Origin: Rhizobium sp. Q54
GTDB taxonomy: Bacteria; Pseudomonadota; Alphaproteobacteria; Rhizobiales; Xanthobacteraceae
DNA length: 64,000 nt
Reading direction: 5' to 3'
NCBI GenBank assembly: GCA_945907045.1
Contig: CAMDSH010000001.1
Span: 124,001 to 188,000 of the forward strand
How positions within the stretch are numbered: the stretch's first letter is position 1; the number at the start of each line of letters is the position of its first letter. Under the pieces are notes generated by a model. The model did no database searches. It saw only the letters and a list, made by a program, of their open reading frames with translations, and was not told where the DNA came from. Of the stretch, positions 16,695 to 26,563 are shown in pieces. The translations under genes were made by a program, and so were the position numbers.

Positions 16695-17477
16695 TCACGG
16701 GCCCGCCTTTACGAGATAGGTGAACCCGTAGCGCTCGAAGATCACTAGCGCCGTCGCCGTGCGCAGAAAGTCGAGATATTTCTTTGCGCCGGGTTTGGCG
16801 GTCGCCGTCAGCGCCACGGGATAGACGATGGCCGGGTGCGAGCTCGCCGGGAACGCGCCGACAATTTTCACATTCGGCTCCACCTTGGCGTCGGTCTCAT
16901 AAACGATGCCGAGTGGGACTTCGCCGCGCCCGACCAGCGCCAGCGCCGCGCGCACGTTTTCCGTCATCGCCATCTTGGGCTCGGCTTTCGCCCACGCGCC
17001 CAATTTCTCCAGCGCAGCCTTGGCATATTTGCCGGCCGGCACCGCGCGAACGTCGCCTGTTGCGATGCGCCCGTCGCCCGCAAGCGCGGCGATGTCGAAG
17101 CCGGGGCCGATTTTCACATCGGATAATTTTGAATCTTTCGGCGCGATGAGAACGAGACGGTTGCCGAGCAGATTAAAATTGCTTTTCAGCGCGATGGCTT
17201 TTTTGTCGAGGCCGTAGGTCATCCAGTCAAGATCGGCGGAAATGAAAATATCGGCGGGCGCGCCGGCTTCGATCTGCTTGATGAGCGCGGAGGATGCCGC
17301 ATAGCTGGCAGCGATCTTGATGCCGGTTTTTTCAGTGAACGATTTGTTCAGGTCGTCGAGCGCATTCTTCATCGAGGCGGCGGCGAAGACCGTCAGCGTC
17401 TCCTGCGCGTGGGCTGTGAGCGGCGCGCCTGCGAGCGCGGCGAACAGGCAAATTGCGGCAAGGCGGCGTGACAACAT
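16695..17477 (-). CDS. modA: molybdate ABC transporter substrate-binding protein ModA
   Basis: 260-residue periplasmic molybdate-binding protein. A signal peptide (MLSRRLAAICLFAALAGAPL..AHA) is cleaved before QETLTVFAAASM, the classic first strand with the anion-binding AASM serine. Further motifs are SYAASSALIKQIEAGAPADI and FISADLDWM, and near the end GIVYETDAKV. First gene of the modABC operon. I saw no clear ModE site upstream; the 144 bases before repeat C1 hold nothing else I can name. Confidence 0.95.
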   Translation of the reverse strand: MLSRRLAAICLFAALAGAPLTAHAQETLTVFAAASMKNALDDLNKSFTEKTGIKIAASYAASSALIKQIEAGAPADIFISADLDWMTYGLDKKAIALKSNFNLLGNRLVLIAPKDSKLSDVKIGPGFDIAALAGDGRIATGDVRAVPAGKYAKAALEKLGAWAKAEPKMAMTENVRAALALVGRGEVPLGIVYETDAKVEPNVKIVGAFPASSHPAIVYPVALTATAKPGAKKYLDFLRTATALVIFERYGFTYLVKAGP

Positions 17478-17621
17478 GGCGGTTCTCCGCCGGCGCGCAA
17501 ACGCCGGGCCAGGGGCCGAAATTTTTGTGTTGGCTGGCCGGAACCGCCGTTCCGGTATCCGCGTCGCGCGTCACGGCGCACCGCAGGTCAGGAACGCATC
17601 CTAGCAACTCTTTTTCTTTTT

Positions 17622-17746
17622 GTCATCGCCGGGCTTGTCCCGGCGATCCCGGTAAGAGAAGCAATGAAGTGCCATCATAATCGGGATGGCCGGGACATAG
17701 GCGTGCGAAAGCACGCCGTCCTTGGACGGCTATGCCCGGCCATGAC
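17622..17746. repeat. family C inverted-repeat element, copy C1
   Basis: 125-base element with terminal inverted repeats: GTCATCGCCGGG at the left and CCCGGCCATGAC at the right, plus internal CCGGGACA/TGTCCCGG-type arms. MITE-like in size. It lies between modA and the GMC oxidoreductase, and its right half is read in frame upstream of that gene, giving a false N-terminal extension. The second copy is at 41891-42011. The rest of the 291-base gap between 17478 and 17768 shows nothing recognisable. Confidence 0.8.
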
Positions 17747-17768
17747 AGACTGGGTGGGGGAATTCAGA

Positions 17769-19391
17769 ATGACCACTCCAGTTGAAGGCGAGTTCGATTA
17801 CATCATCGTCGGCGCGGGCTCCGCCGGCTGCGTGCTGGCGAACCGGCTGTCCGCCGATCCGTCCAAGCGCGTGCTTCTCCTGGAAGCGGGCGGGCGCGAC
17901 AACTGGATCTGGTTTCACATTCCGGTCGGTTATCTGTTCGCCATCGGCAATCCGCGTTCGGACTGGATGTTCAAGACCGAACCGGAGCCGGGACTGAACG
18001 GGCGCAGCCTGAATTATCCGCGCGGCAAGGTGATCGGCGGCTCGTCCGCGATCAACGCCATGATCTACATGCGCGGGCAGGCGGGCGACTACGATTACTG
18101 GCGTCAGCTCGGATTGCCCGGCTGGTCGTGGGACGACGTGCTCCCTTTTTTCAAGAAGCATGAGGACAGCTTTCTCGGGGACGGCGAGCATCACGCCACT
18201 GGCGGCGAATGGCGCGTCGAGCATCCGCGCGTGCGCTGGGACATCATCGATGCTTTCCGCGAGGCTGCGGCGCAGGCCGGCATCAACAAGATCGACGACT
18301 TCAATCGCGGTGACAACGAGGGCTCCTGCTATTTCCATGTGAATCAAAAACGCGGTCGGCGCTGGTCGGCGGCGCGCGGATTTCTCAAGCCCGTGCTGGG
18401 CCGGAAAAATTTGCGGCTGGAGACCGGGTGTCTCGCCGAAAATTTGCTGTTTGATGGCAAGCGCGCGGTGGGTGTGTGCTGGCGGCAGGATGGCGCAACA
18501 CGCACGGCGCGCTGCCGCGGCGAAGTGATCCTCGCGGCGGGCGCGATTGGCTCACCGCAACTGCTGATGCTCTCAGGCGTCGGCCCTGCCGCCGAACTTA
18601 AAAAATTCAACATCCCGCTGGTGCTCGATAAACCCGGCGTCGGCGAAAACCTGCACGATCATTTGCAGCTGCGCTTGATCTACAAAGTCTCCGGCATCAA
18701 GACGCTGAACGAAACTTACGCTTCGCTGCTCGGCCGCGCAGGAATGGGTTTGGATTATCTTCTTCGCCGGCGCGGGCCGCTCACCATGGCGCCGTCGCAA
18801 CTTGGCGCCTTCACGCGATCCGATCCTTCGCAGGACCGCGCCAACATTCAGTTCCACATCCAGCCGCTCTCGCTCGACAAGTTCGGCGATCCCTTGCATC
18901 CGTTCCCGGCTTTCACCGCGAGCGTTGCAAACCTGCGCCCGACCAGCCGCGGCTATGTGCGGCTCAACTCAACCGATCCGGCGGCCAAGCCCGCGATCAA
19001 GCCGAACTATCTCGGCACGCCTGAAGATAAACGCGTCGCCGCCGACTCGATCCGCGTGACGCGGCGGATCGTCGCGCAGCCCGCGCTGCAAAAATATCAT
19101 CCGGAAGAATATCTGCCGGGGCCTTCCGTTGCCGACAACGAGGCCGCGCTGGAGAAAGCCGCCGGCAACATCGGCACGACGATCTTCCATCCCGTCGGCA
19201 CCGCCAAGATGGGCCGCGACGGCGACGCGATGGCGGTGGTGGATGCGCGCCTGCGCGTCACCGGCATTACAGGTTTGCGCATCATCGACGCCTCGGTGAT
19301 GCCGTCGATAACGTCCGGCAATACCAATTCGCCGACCATGATGATTGCCGAAAAGGGCGCCAGCATGATTCTGGAAGACGCCCGTGGATAA
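17769..19391 (+). CDS. GMC-family FAD oxidoreductase (choline dehydrogenase-like)
   Basis: 540-residue glucose-methanol-choline oxidoreductase. The FAD dinucleotide motif is FDYIIVGAGSAGCVLANRLS near residue 10, GMC signature 1 is seen around YPRGKVIGGSSAINAMIYMRG, signature 2 at GAIGSPQLLMLSGVGP, and the C-terminal catalytic region includes TTIFHPVGTAKMG (active-site His) and the closing NTNSPTMMIAEKGA. Such enzymes oxidise alcohols to aldehydes. ATG 17769 (MTTPVEGEFDY) fits the family start; upstream in-frame ATGs lie in repeat C1. Substrate unknown; no betaine-aldehyde dehydrogenase is nearby. Confidence 0.93.
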   Translation: MTTPVEGEFDYIIVGAGSAGCVLANRLSADPSKRVLLLEAGGRDNWIWFHIPVGYLFAIGNPRSDWMFKTEPEPGLNGRSLNYPRGKVIGGSSAINAMIYMRGQAGDYDYWRQLGLPGWSWDDVLPFFKKHEDSFLGDGEHHATGGEWRVEHPRVRWDIIDAFREAAAQAGINKIDDFNRGDNEGSCYFHVNQKRGRRWSAARGFLKPVLGRKNLRLETGCLAENLLFDGKRAVGVCWRQDGATRTARCRGEVILAAGAIGSPQLLMLSGVGPAAELKKFNIPLVLDKPGVGENLHDHLQLRLIYKVSGIKTLNETYASLLGRAGMGLDYLLRRRGPLTMAPSQLGAFTRSDPSQDRANIQFHIQPLSLDKFGDPLHPFPAFTASVANLRPTSRGYVRLNSTDPAAKPAIKPNYLGTPEDKRVAADSIRVTRRIVAQPALQKYHPEEYLPGPSVADNEAALEKAAGNIGTTIFHPVGTAKMGRDGDAMAVVDARLRVTGITGLRIIDASVMPSITSGNTNSPTMMIAEKGASMILEDARG

Positions 19392-19473
19392 CGGTGCGGC
19401 CTCGTGGAACCTTGCCGCGGGTGTGTGCGTTTGAAACTTTCAGCGTAGATCACGCGGCAAAGGGGGCGGCCCG

Positions 19474-20223
19474 ATGTTGGACGATTATCTGCTGCTGGGA
19501 TTGATCGGTTTTGCCGCGCAGCTCGTCGATGGCGCGCTCGGCATGGCGTTCGGCGTGATCTCGACTTCGGCCATGCTGGCGATGGGCTTGCCGCCCGCGC
19601 AAGCGAGTGCCGTTGTGCATACCGCTGAAATTTTCACCACAGGTGCGTCGGCCGCCTCGCACATCTATCACCGCAATGTCGATTGGCGGCTGGTGACGCG
19701 GCTCGGCATAGCCGGCGTGCTTGGCGCTGTGCTGGGCGCGTGGATTTTATCGAACGTCGACAGCTCGGCGGCGAAGCCGTTCCTCGCGGTTTATCTCCTC
19801 ATCATCGGCATATTCATTCTGACGAAAGCCTGGCGGCTTGCCCCGCCGCGTGATGCGCCCGCGGGCTGGACCGCGCCGGTCGGTTTTGTCGCCGGTTTTC
19901 TCGATGCCAGCGGAGGCGGCGGCTGGGGTCCGGTCGCGACCTCGACGCTGGTCGGCTCGGGTCATGCGCCGCGCACGGCGGTCGGCTCGGTGAATACGAC
20001 GGAATTTTTCGTCACCATCGCGGCGGCGACGACGTTCTTTGTCGAGCTTGGCTCAGCGCCGTGGAAGGAATTACTCGCGCTCATCGTTGGCGGCATGCTT
20101 GCGGCGCCGCTCGGCGGCTGGATGGTCAAGCGCATTCCGGCGCGCTCGCTGATGGTGGCCGTTGGCTGCCTGGTGATGGGGCTTTCCGCCTGGCAGCTGG
20201 TGCGCTGGCTCAAACTGATGTGA
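19474..20223 (+). CDS. TSUP-family (TauE/SafE) membrane exporter
   Basis: 249-residue inner-membrane protein of the sulfite/sulfonate exporter TauE/SafE family, with about eight helices and two-fold repeat. FAAQLVDGALGMAFGVIST is the first-repeat signature and FVAGFLDASGGGGWGPVATS the second-repeat signature, both typical of the family. It starts after AAAGGGGG. The next gene, convergent, encodes a sulfonate/nitrate-type ABC binding protein, so a role in sulfur-compound traffic is plausible but not proven. Confidence 0.92.
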   Translation: MLDDYLLLGLIGFAAQLVDGALGMAFGVISTSAMLAMGLPPAQASAVVHTAEIFTTGASAASHIYHRNVDWRLVTRLGIAGVLGAVLGAWILSNVDSSAAKPFLAVYLLIIGIFILTKAWRLAPPRDAPAGWTAPVGFVAGFLDASGGGGWGPVATSTLVGSGHAPRTAVGSVNTTEFFVTIAAATTFFVELGSAPWKELLALIVGGMLAAPLGGWMVKRIPARSLMVAVGCLVMGLSAWQLVRWLKLM

Positions 20224-20230
20224 GGCGCCG

Positions 20231-21175
20231 TTATTTGAGCGGGACCTGCAGCAGTTCCTTCAACTGTTCCTGGCTGAGTGGCGCGGCGATGAATTTCAGC
20301 GCCACCGCGTCGGTCATGGCCTGATCCATCCCGGCGATAACGTCGGGATTGGCATTCGCCTTCGGGATGAAATCGTCGCGCGTGCGCTTGGCGACATCCT
20401 CGGACACCTTCGCCCATGCCGCATAAGCTTTGAGCGAAGCGGGATCTGAATACATCCATTCCAGCGTCTCGCGATAACCGGCCATGTATTTGCTGAACGC
20501 CGCCGGATTTTTCTTCAGTGCATCGGCGTTGGCGAGGATGAAGCGGACGGTCTGGTTGGCGAATTCGGGCACGTCGCTGCCGCGCGCGACGATGCGGATT
20601 TGCCCCGCGTTCAACTGCGCGATGCCGATCGGCGCCGCCGTCCAGCCGACATCGATCTGCTTGCTCATGGCCTGCGTGAGCGTGGCGACGGGGCTGCCTG
20701 TCGCGGTCGGCTGCACCTGCACGCCGTTGAGTTTGGCGAGGCCGAGCACCATCAGGTTGGTGGATGAGCCATTCGTGGAAAAGGCGACGGTCTTGCCGGC
20801 GGCGTCCTTGAACGTCTTGATCGGCGAATCCGCCGGCACATACCAAAATTCATAAGCGCCCTTCATCGTTGCGCCGATCACACGCACCGGCGCGCCCTTG
20901 GCGAAGGCGCTGAACGTGCCGAGCGTGCCGATGCCGATCCCGACATCGACGGCGCCGGAGATCACCGCCTGCTGGCTCTCGCCGCTGCCTTGCGTGTAAA
21001 GGAGTTCGAGATTGAGGCCGCGCTTTTTGAAGAAACCCTGATCCTGTCCGATTTCCGAAATCGAATTCTCATAGACGCCGCGCTGGCCGATGGCGACCTT
21101 GAGCGTGTCTTGCGCTTGGGCGAACGAGCCGCCAAGCACCGAGGCGGCGAGGGCGATGAGACCAATCTTGCGCAT
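20231..21175 (-). CDS. ABC transporter substrate-binding protein (SsuA/NMT1-like)
   Basis: 314 residues with signal peptide MRKIGLIALAASVLGGSFAQA and a mature part starting QDTLKVAIGQRG. The order of motifs (QDQGFFKKRGLNLEL, GSGESQQAVISGAVDVGIG, KDAAGKTVAFSTNGSSTNLM) is that of periplasmic binding proteins for sulfonates, nitrate or thiamin precursors. No permease or ATPase gene is adjacent, so partners must be encoded elsewhere. It ends 7 bases from the convergent TSUP gene. Confidence 0.88.
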   Translation of the reverse strand: MRKIGLIALAASVLGGSFAQAQDTLKVAIGQRGVYENSISEIGQDQGFFKKRGLNLELLYTQGSGESQQAVISGAVDVGIGIGTLGTFSAFAKGAPVRVIGATMKGAYEFWYVPADSPIKTFKDAAGKTVAFSTNGSSTNLMVLGLAKLNGVQVQPTATGSPVATLTQAMSKQIDVGWTAAPIGIAQLNAGQIRIVARGSDVPEFANQTVRFILANADALKKNPAAFSKYMAGYRETLEWMYSDPASLKAYAAWAKVSEDVAKRTRDDFIPKANANPDVIAGMDQAMTDAVALKFIAAPLSQEQLKELLQVPLK

Positions 21176-21234
21176 AGGCTTCCTCCGGAAGTTTATTGTT
21201 GGGACGAAGCCTAGCGCATTTTCCTGCCGTGAGA

Positions 21235-22092
21235 CTATCCGGCGCGGACCTTCACCTGCATGCTGCCCACCTTCGAAATCGAAGCGTCGATAATGTCACC
21301 GGGCTTGATGGGGCCAACGCCCTCCGGCGTTCCGGTCAGCAGCACGTCGCCCGGCATCAGCGTGTAGAACGAAGATGCGAACACGATCAGGTCCGCGATG
21401 CCGATGATGAGATCGCGCGTGTTGGCGCGCTGGCGCGGCTCGCCGTTCACTTTCAGTTCGAGATCGAGGCTTGAGGGGTCCGGTACGCTGTCGGCGGTCA
21501 CGAAACAGGGCCCGAGCACGCAATAGCTGTCGATCGATTTGCGCAAGCTGCGCTCCTCCGGCCCGCGCACGGTGATGTCGAGCCCGATGCAATAACCCGC
21601 GATATGATCGAGCGCGTGTTCGCGCGTGACGCGGTCGGCCTTCGTGCCGATGATGGCGGCAAGCTCGATTTCGTGGTCGGTGCGCCTCTCCGCATGGCGG
21701 ATGGCAATGCCTTCGCTTGGGCCGACGATGGCGCTGGTTGCTTTCAGGAACAGTCCGACATTCTGGATTTCCGCCACCTGCTTCTGGTGATGGATTTCCG
21801 CGTCGGCGCGCGCTTCCTCAAGATGCTTTTTGTAATTGACCGGCGCTGCCACCACCTTGCCCGCATTGGCGATGGGGCTGAGCAGCTTGAGGTCTTTCAA
21901 CGCGAGCGGCTTTGCGCTTTTCGCAGTGGCTTCGATGGCGCCGCGCAATTCGGGCAGATGCGCGATCAGCAGGTCAACGCGCGGCAGCGGATAGTGCGCG
22001 GCCGGCAACGCTGACAACGCGGATGTGACATCGAACACGCGCTCGCCATCGACGAGGCCAAGGCGGTCGGCGTCAAACCGGCACAATTTCAT
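21235..22092 (-). CDS. fumarylacetoacetate hydrolase (FAH) family protein
   Basis: 285-residue FAH-family enzyme. The N-terminal strand domain (MKLCRFDADRLGLVDGERV) precedes the catalytic core with VVAAPVNYKKHLEEA, FLKATSAIVGPSEGI, the metal-site region DHEIELAAIIG, and the late signature LLTGTPEGVGPIKPGD. The family hydrolyses C-C bonds in diketo acids or acts as decarboxylase/hydratase. Cofactor ligands (two Glu, one Asp) appear intact. Possible roles include the diketo-acid step of sugar-acid or aromatic catabolism; nothing nearby fixes this. It lies 59 bases before the ABC binding-protein gene on the same strand. Confidence 0.92.
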   Translation of the reverse strand: MKLCRFDADRLGLVDGERVFDVTSALSALPAAHYPLPRVDLLIAHLPELRGAIEATAKSAKPLALKDLKLLSPIANAGKVVAAPVNYKKHLEEARADAEIHHQKQVAEIQNVGLFLKATSAIVGPSEGIAIRHAERRTDHEIELAAIIGTKADRVTREHALDHIAGYCIGLDITVRGPEERSLRKSIDSYCVLGPCFVTADSVPDPSSLDLELKVNGEPRQRANTRDLIIGIADLIVFASSFYTLMPGDVLLTGTPEGVGPIKPGDIIDASISKVGSMQVKVRAG

Positions 22093-22121
22093 CGGGAAAC
22101 TCTCCGCCGCTATTCGGCTTC

Positions 22122-23198
22122 TTACTTCGCCTCAACCACGGCTTTGCACGCGGGCGGCAGCTCGGAGAGCAGCATCGGTTTGTACGCGACCGGAGGTTTG
22201 CGCGGGGTGCGTGCCTTCTCGCTGAACCACCAGTCGAGTTCCTTGCCGCAATCCTCGCCGCCCGTAATAGGCGGCTGCTTTTTGCAATTCGGCGAATCTT
22301 CCGGGCAGCTCAGCCGCACGTGGATGTGGTCGTGATGGCCGTAGAACGGGCGCACCTTGGTGAGCCATGAGCGGTCGCCGGTGGCCGTCTTGCACAGTTC
22401 CTTCTTGATCGCGGCGTTGACCAGCACGCGCTCGACATCGGGGGCTTGCGTCGCTGCCTTGATGAAGTCGAGATATTTCGGCGACCAGATTTCCGGATTG
22501 ATGTTGATCCAGTCGGCGGCGACGAGATTGATCGCGGACATTTCCTCGCGCTCCGCCCTGGTCAGTTCTCGATCCGGCATCGGCGTAAACCACACATCGA
22601 CGTCGAGGCCAGTCTGATGGCTGAGGTGGCTGCTGACCATCGGTCCGCCGCGCGGCTGCGCGAGGTCGCCGACCAGAATGCCGCGCCAGCCGGTAGCCTT
22701 GGCGACGCGTGCGGAAAAACTTTTCACATAGCGCACGAGATTGGGATGACCCCAGTTGCGATTGCGCGAGAGCCGCATCACCTGCCAGTTGGGGCCGTTG
22801 ATCGGAAGTTCGACGCCGCCGGCGAGACAGCCTTTCGGGTAATAGCCGATCGCGACGGCCTCGCCGATGCTGGGAAGCTTCACGGCGCCGAACATTTTAC
22901 GGGCCTCGCGTTGCTCGGCTTTCTGTGGAGGCGGCACGCGCGGCAGCGGCACATTCACGGGCGCTTGCACCTTACTGTCGGGGACAGGCGGCGCGGCGGG
23001 CGCTACGGCCGCGGGCGGCGACGGCGCGGTCGGCGATTCATTCGACGGCGGTTCGTCATTTGCAGGCGGCGTGGCGGGCGGCTCTGCTGTCGCCTGCGCG
23101 AGAATAACGCCGTGCGCGCCGAAGCGGTCGGCGACGTTCGGCGTGCTGGCGAGGAACGCCAGCCCCAGCAGCAATGGGATCGCGGCCCGGACGATCAT
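22122..23198 (-). CDS. mepA: penicillin-insensitive murein endopeptidase MepA
   Basis: 358-residue periplasmic LAS-type zinc endopeptidase cutting D-Ala-mDAP cross-links. A signal peptide at residues 1-35 is followed by a Pro/Ala-rich linker (about 36-95) not found in the E. coli enzyme, then the catalytic domain. Metal-binding motifs are SHLSHQTGLDVDVW (His and Asp) and GHHDHIHVRLSCP. Conserved cysteines near the C-terminus (CPEDSPNC, GEDCG) fit the known disulphides. Divergent from the L,D-transpeptidase gene, giving a murein-remodelling gene pair. Confidence 0.94.
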   Translation of the reverse strand: MIVRAAIPLLLGLAFLASTPNVADRFGAHGVILAQATAEPPATPPANDEPPSNESPTAPSPPAAVAPAAPPVPDSKVQAPVNVPLPRVPPPQKAEQREARKMFGAVKLPSIGEAVAIGYYPKGCLAGGVELPINGPNWQVMRLSRNRNWGHPNLVRYVKSFSARVAKATGWRGILVGDLAQPRGGPMVSSHLSHQTGLDVDVWFTPMPDRELTRAEREEMSAINLVAADWININPEIWSPKYLDFIKAATQAPDVERVLVNAAIKKELCKTATGDRSWLTKVRPFYGHHDHIHVRLSCPEDSPNCKKQPPITGGEDCGKELDWWFSEKARTPRKPPVAYKPMLLSELPPACKAVVEAK

Positions 23199-23372
23199 GC
23201 CTGCGGGTCTAGCGATTTCGCGCCCCGCTGTCAGGCAAAAAAACGCCTTTGGTTAAGGCCGCCGGGACGATTTCCTCAACTATCGCAATGACTTTTATGG
23301 TTAACGGGCCCTTTACAAGCTTGGCCGCCCTACGCGATGCTTGGCCTTAGCTGTAAGGAATTGGCGCCGGGG

Positions 23373-23996
23373 ATGTACATGCGTTGGGTTGGAATTGCGG
23401 CGGCGTGCATCGTCTTCAGCCTTAGCCCGCCCGCTCAGGCGGCGCTGCTCGTGAGCGTCGATAAAACCCAGCAGCAACTCACCGTGACGATCGATGGCGC
23501 GGAGACTTATCGCTGGCCGGTCTCGACCGGCAAAGACGGCTACGACACGCCGGGCGGCAGCTTCCGCGCCTACCGGATGGAGCCGGTGTGGTTCTCGACC
23601 AAATTCGACGACGCGCCGATGCCGAATTCGGTTTTCTTTCACGGGGGCTATGCGGTGCACGGAACGCTGGAGCAATCCAGGCTCGGCCGTCCGGTGTCGC
23701 ACGGCTGCGTGCGGCTTTCGCGTGAGAACGCCCAGCTACTTTACGATCTGGTGAAAAAGCACGGTCTGGCGAACACCCGCGTGGTCGTCTCCGGCGCCAT
23801 CACGGTTGCGAATATGCGGATGCCGGAGCCGCGCCGGGATTTCCGTTCCGTGCTGCAGAAAACGAAAGCCGAGGCGCGCGGCTCACGCGCGAAACAAAAA
23901 ATCGTGGTGCGCTACGTCACGCGGCAATACCAGTTCGACGACACGCGCGAGCAGCGCCTGCGCCGGCAATATCGCGAAGCGGGTTTTCGCTGGTAG
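23373..23996 (+). CDS. L,D-transpeptidase (YkuD domain)
   Basis: 207-residue periplasmic enzyme forming or anchoring 3-3 peptide cross-links. Signal peptide around MRWVGIAAACIVFSLSPPAQA; the YkuD domain follows (LLVSVDKTQQQLTVTIDGAE) with the catalytic HGGYAVHGT and SHGCVRLSRENA, where the cysteine is the nucleophile. A basic C-terminal tail (REQRLRRQYREAGFRW) follows. Start at ATG 23373 or 23379; the earlier ATG at 23337 would put residues in front of the signal peptide. A TTAA-N7-TTTA sequence at 23301-23315 may be a CtrA-like site. Confidence 0.92.
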   Translation: MYMRWVGIAAACIVFSLSPPAQAALLVSVDKTQQQLTVTIDGAETYRWPVSTGKDGYDTPGGSFRAYRMEPVWFSTKFDDAPMPNSVFFHGGYAVHGTLEQSRLGRPVSHGCVRLSRENAQLLYDLVKKHGLANTRVVVSGAITVANMRMPEPRRDFRSVLQKTKAEARGSRAKQKIVVRYVTRQYQFDDTREQRLRRQYREAGFRW

Positions 23997-23997
23997 C

Positions 23998-24046
23998 GGG
24001 CGCGATCCCGAAAAGCTGGAACCGGCTTTCGGTTAAGATCGCGCCC
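23998..24046. repeat. family D palindrome (Rhizobiales GATCCCGAAAAG type)
   Basis: GGGCGCGATC at 23998-24007 pairs perfectly with GATCGCGCCC at 24037-24046; inside, CCGAAAAGC and GGCTTTCGG pair again. I recognise this GATCCCGAAAAG...GGTTTTCGG form as a repeat that is very common in Bradyrhizobium and relatives. It starts one base after the L,D-transpeptidase stop and could serve as a terminator for both convergent genes. Confidence 0.8.
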
Positions 24047-24064
24047 AAAATCAGAAGCGCCGGC

Positions 24065-24547
24065 TTACTCGATGACGATCTCGCCAACCATGCCGTGATC
24101 GGCGTGGGATTTTCCGTCGCTGCCTGTGATGCCGCAGCGCAGGTCGGTCACGCGGCCGGCGGCGACCGGAACAAACCACCATTCCGCCGACTGTCCCGGA
24201 TAAACCTCGATCTCGCGGATCGCGCCCTTGAATTCGGCGAGCGTCACCGGCTTGCCGTCGCGCGCCTGCGTCACCTGCACCTTGCGGGTGTAAACCATCT
24301 GCGAGAAGCCGTGCGAGGTGAAGTAATGCGGATCGTTGCTCGGATTGCGCAAAATTAATTTGTACAGCTTGCCGGTTTCGAAGGTCAGCTTGTTCGGCGT
24401 GAAGATATGCTGGCCGGGCTTGCCGAGATCGACGGTGACCTCGATCGGCGTCTGTCCGGCGAGATTGCCGGCGGCCAGTGCTGCGCCGGAAACCGCGCCG
24501 AGAAGAAAAGCGAAGCCCGCCGCTCGCGCCAGATTAAATGTACGCAT
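24065..24547 (-). CDS. periplasmic cupredoxin-like copper protein
   Basis: 160 residues. Signal peptide (first 25 residues ending ALAA) followed by a beta-rich domain. Probable type-1 copper ligands are in order: His in DPHYFTSHGF, Cys in LRCGITG, and His with a following Met in SHADHGMVG. The domain carries an inserted loop before the copper motifs, as in several uncharacterised alphaproteobacterial cupredoxins. Expected to carry electrons or bind copper in the periplasm; the partner is unknown. Convergent with the L,D-transpeptidase gene, with the family D palindrome between. Confidence 0.85.
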   Translation of the reverse strand: MRTFNLARAAGFAFLLGAVSGAALAAGNLAGQTPIEVTVDLGKPGQHIFTPNKLTFETGKLYKLILRNPSNDPHYFTSHGFSQMVYTRKVQVTQARDGKPVTLAEFKGAIREIEVYPGQSAEWWFVPVAAGRVTDLRCGITGSDGKSHADHGMVGEIVIE

Positions 24548-24666
24548 GGTTTGTCCCCCCAGAGTTCAAGTTGCGAGAGGTTATTGCAATTGCGAATTAT
24601 TTGCAAATAGCACCAACACGGCGGCGGCTGAGGCTGACGGCGGATTGCGGAGAAAGGGCGAGGGTC

Positions 24667-26472
<1,806 letters not shown>

Positions 26473-26563
26473 GCGGGCGGGATAACATCCGGAGCGCGGT
26501 CATCGCAAGCTCTGCTGTGGGGCGGTGGACGCTTGGTGGCACGCATGTCATAGAGGCGCCCTT

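Noticed and set aside
17664-17768. N-terminal extension of the GMC oxidoreductase
   Set aside because: Translation of repeat C1; family start fits ATG 17769.
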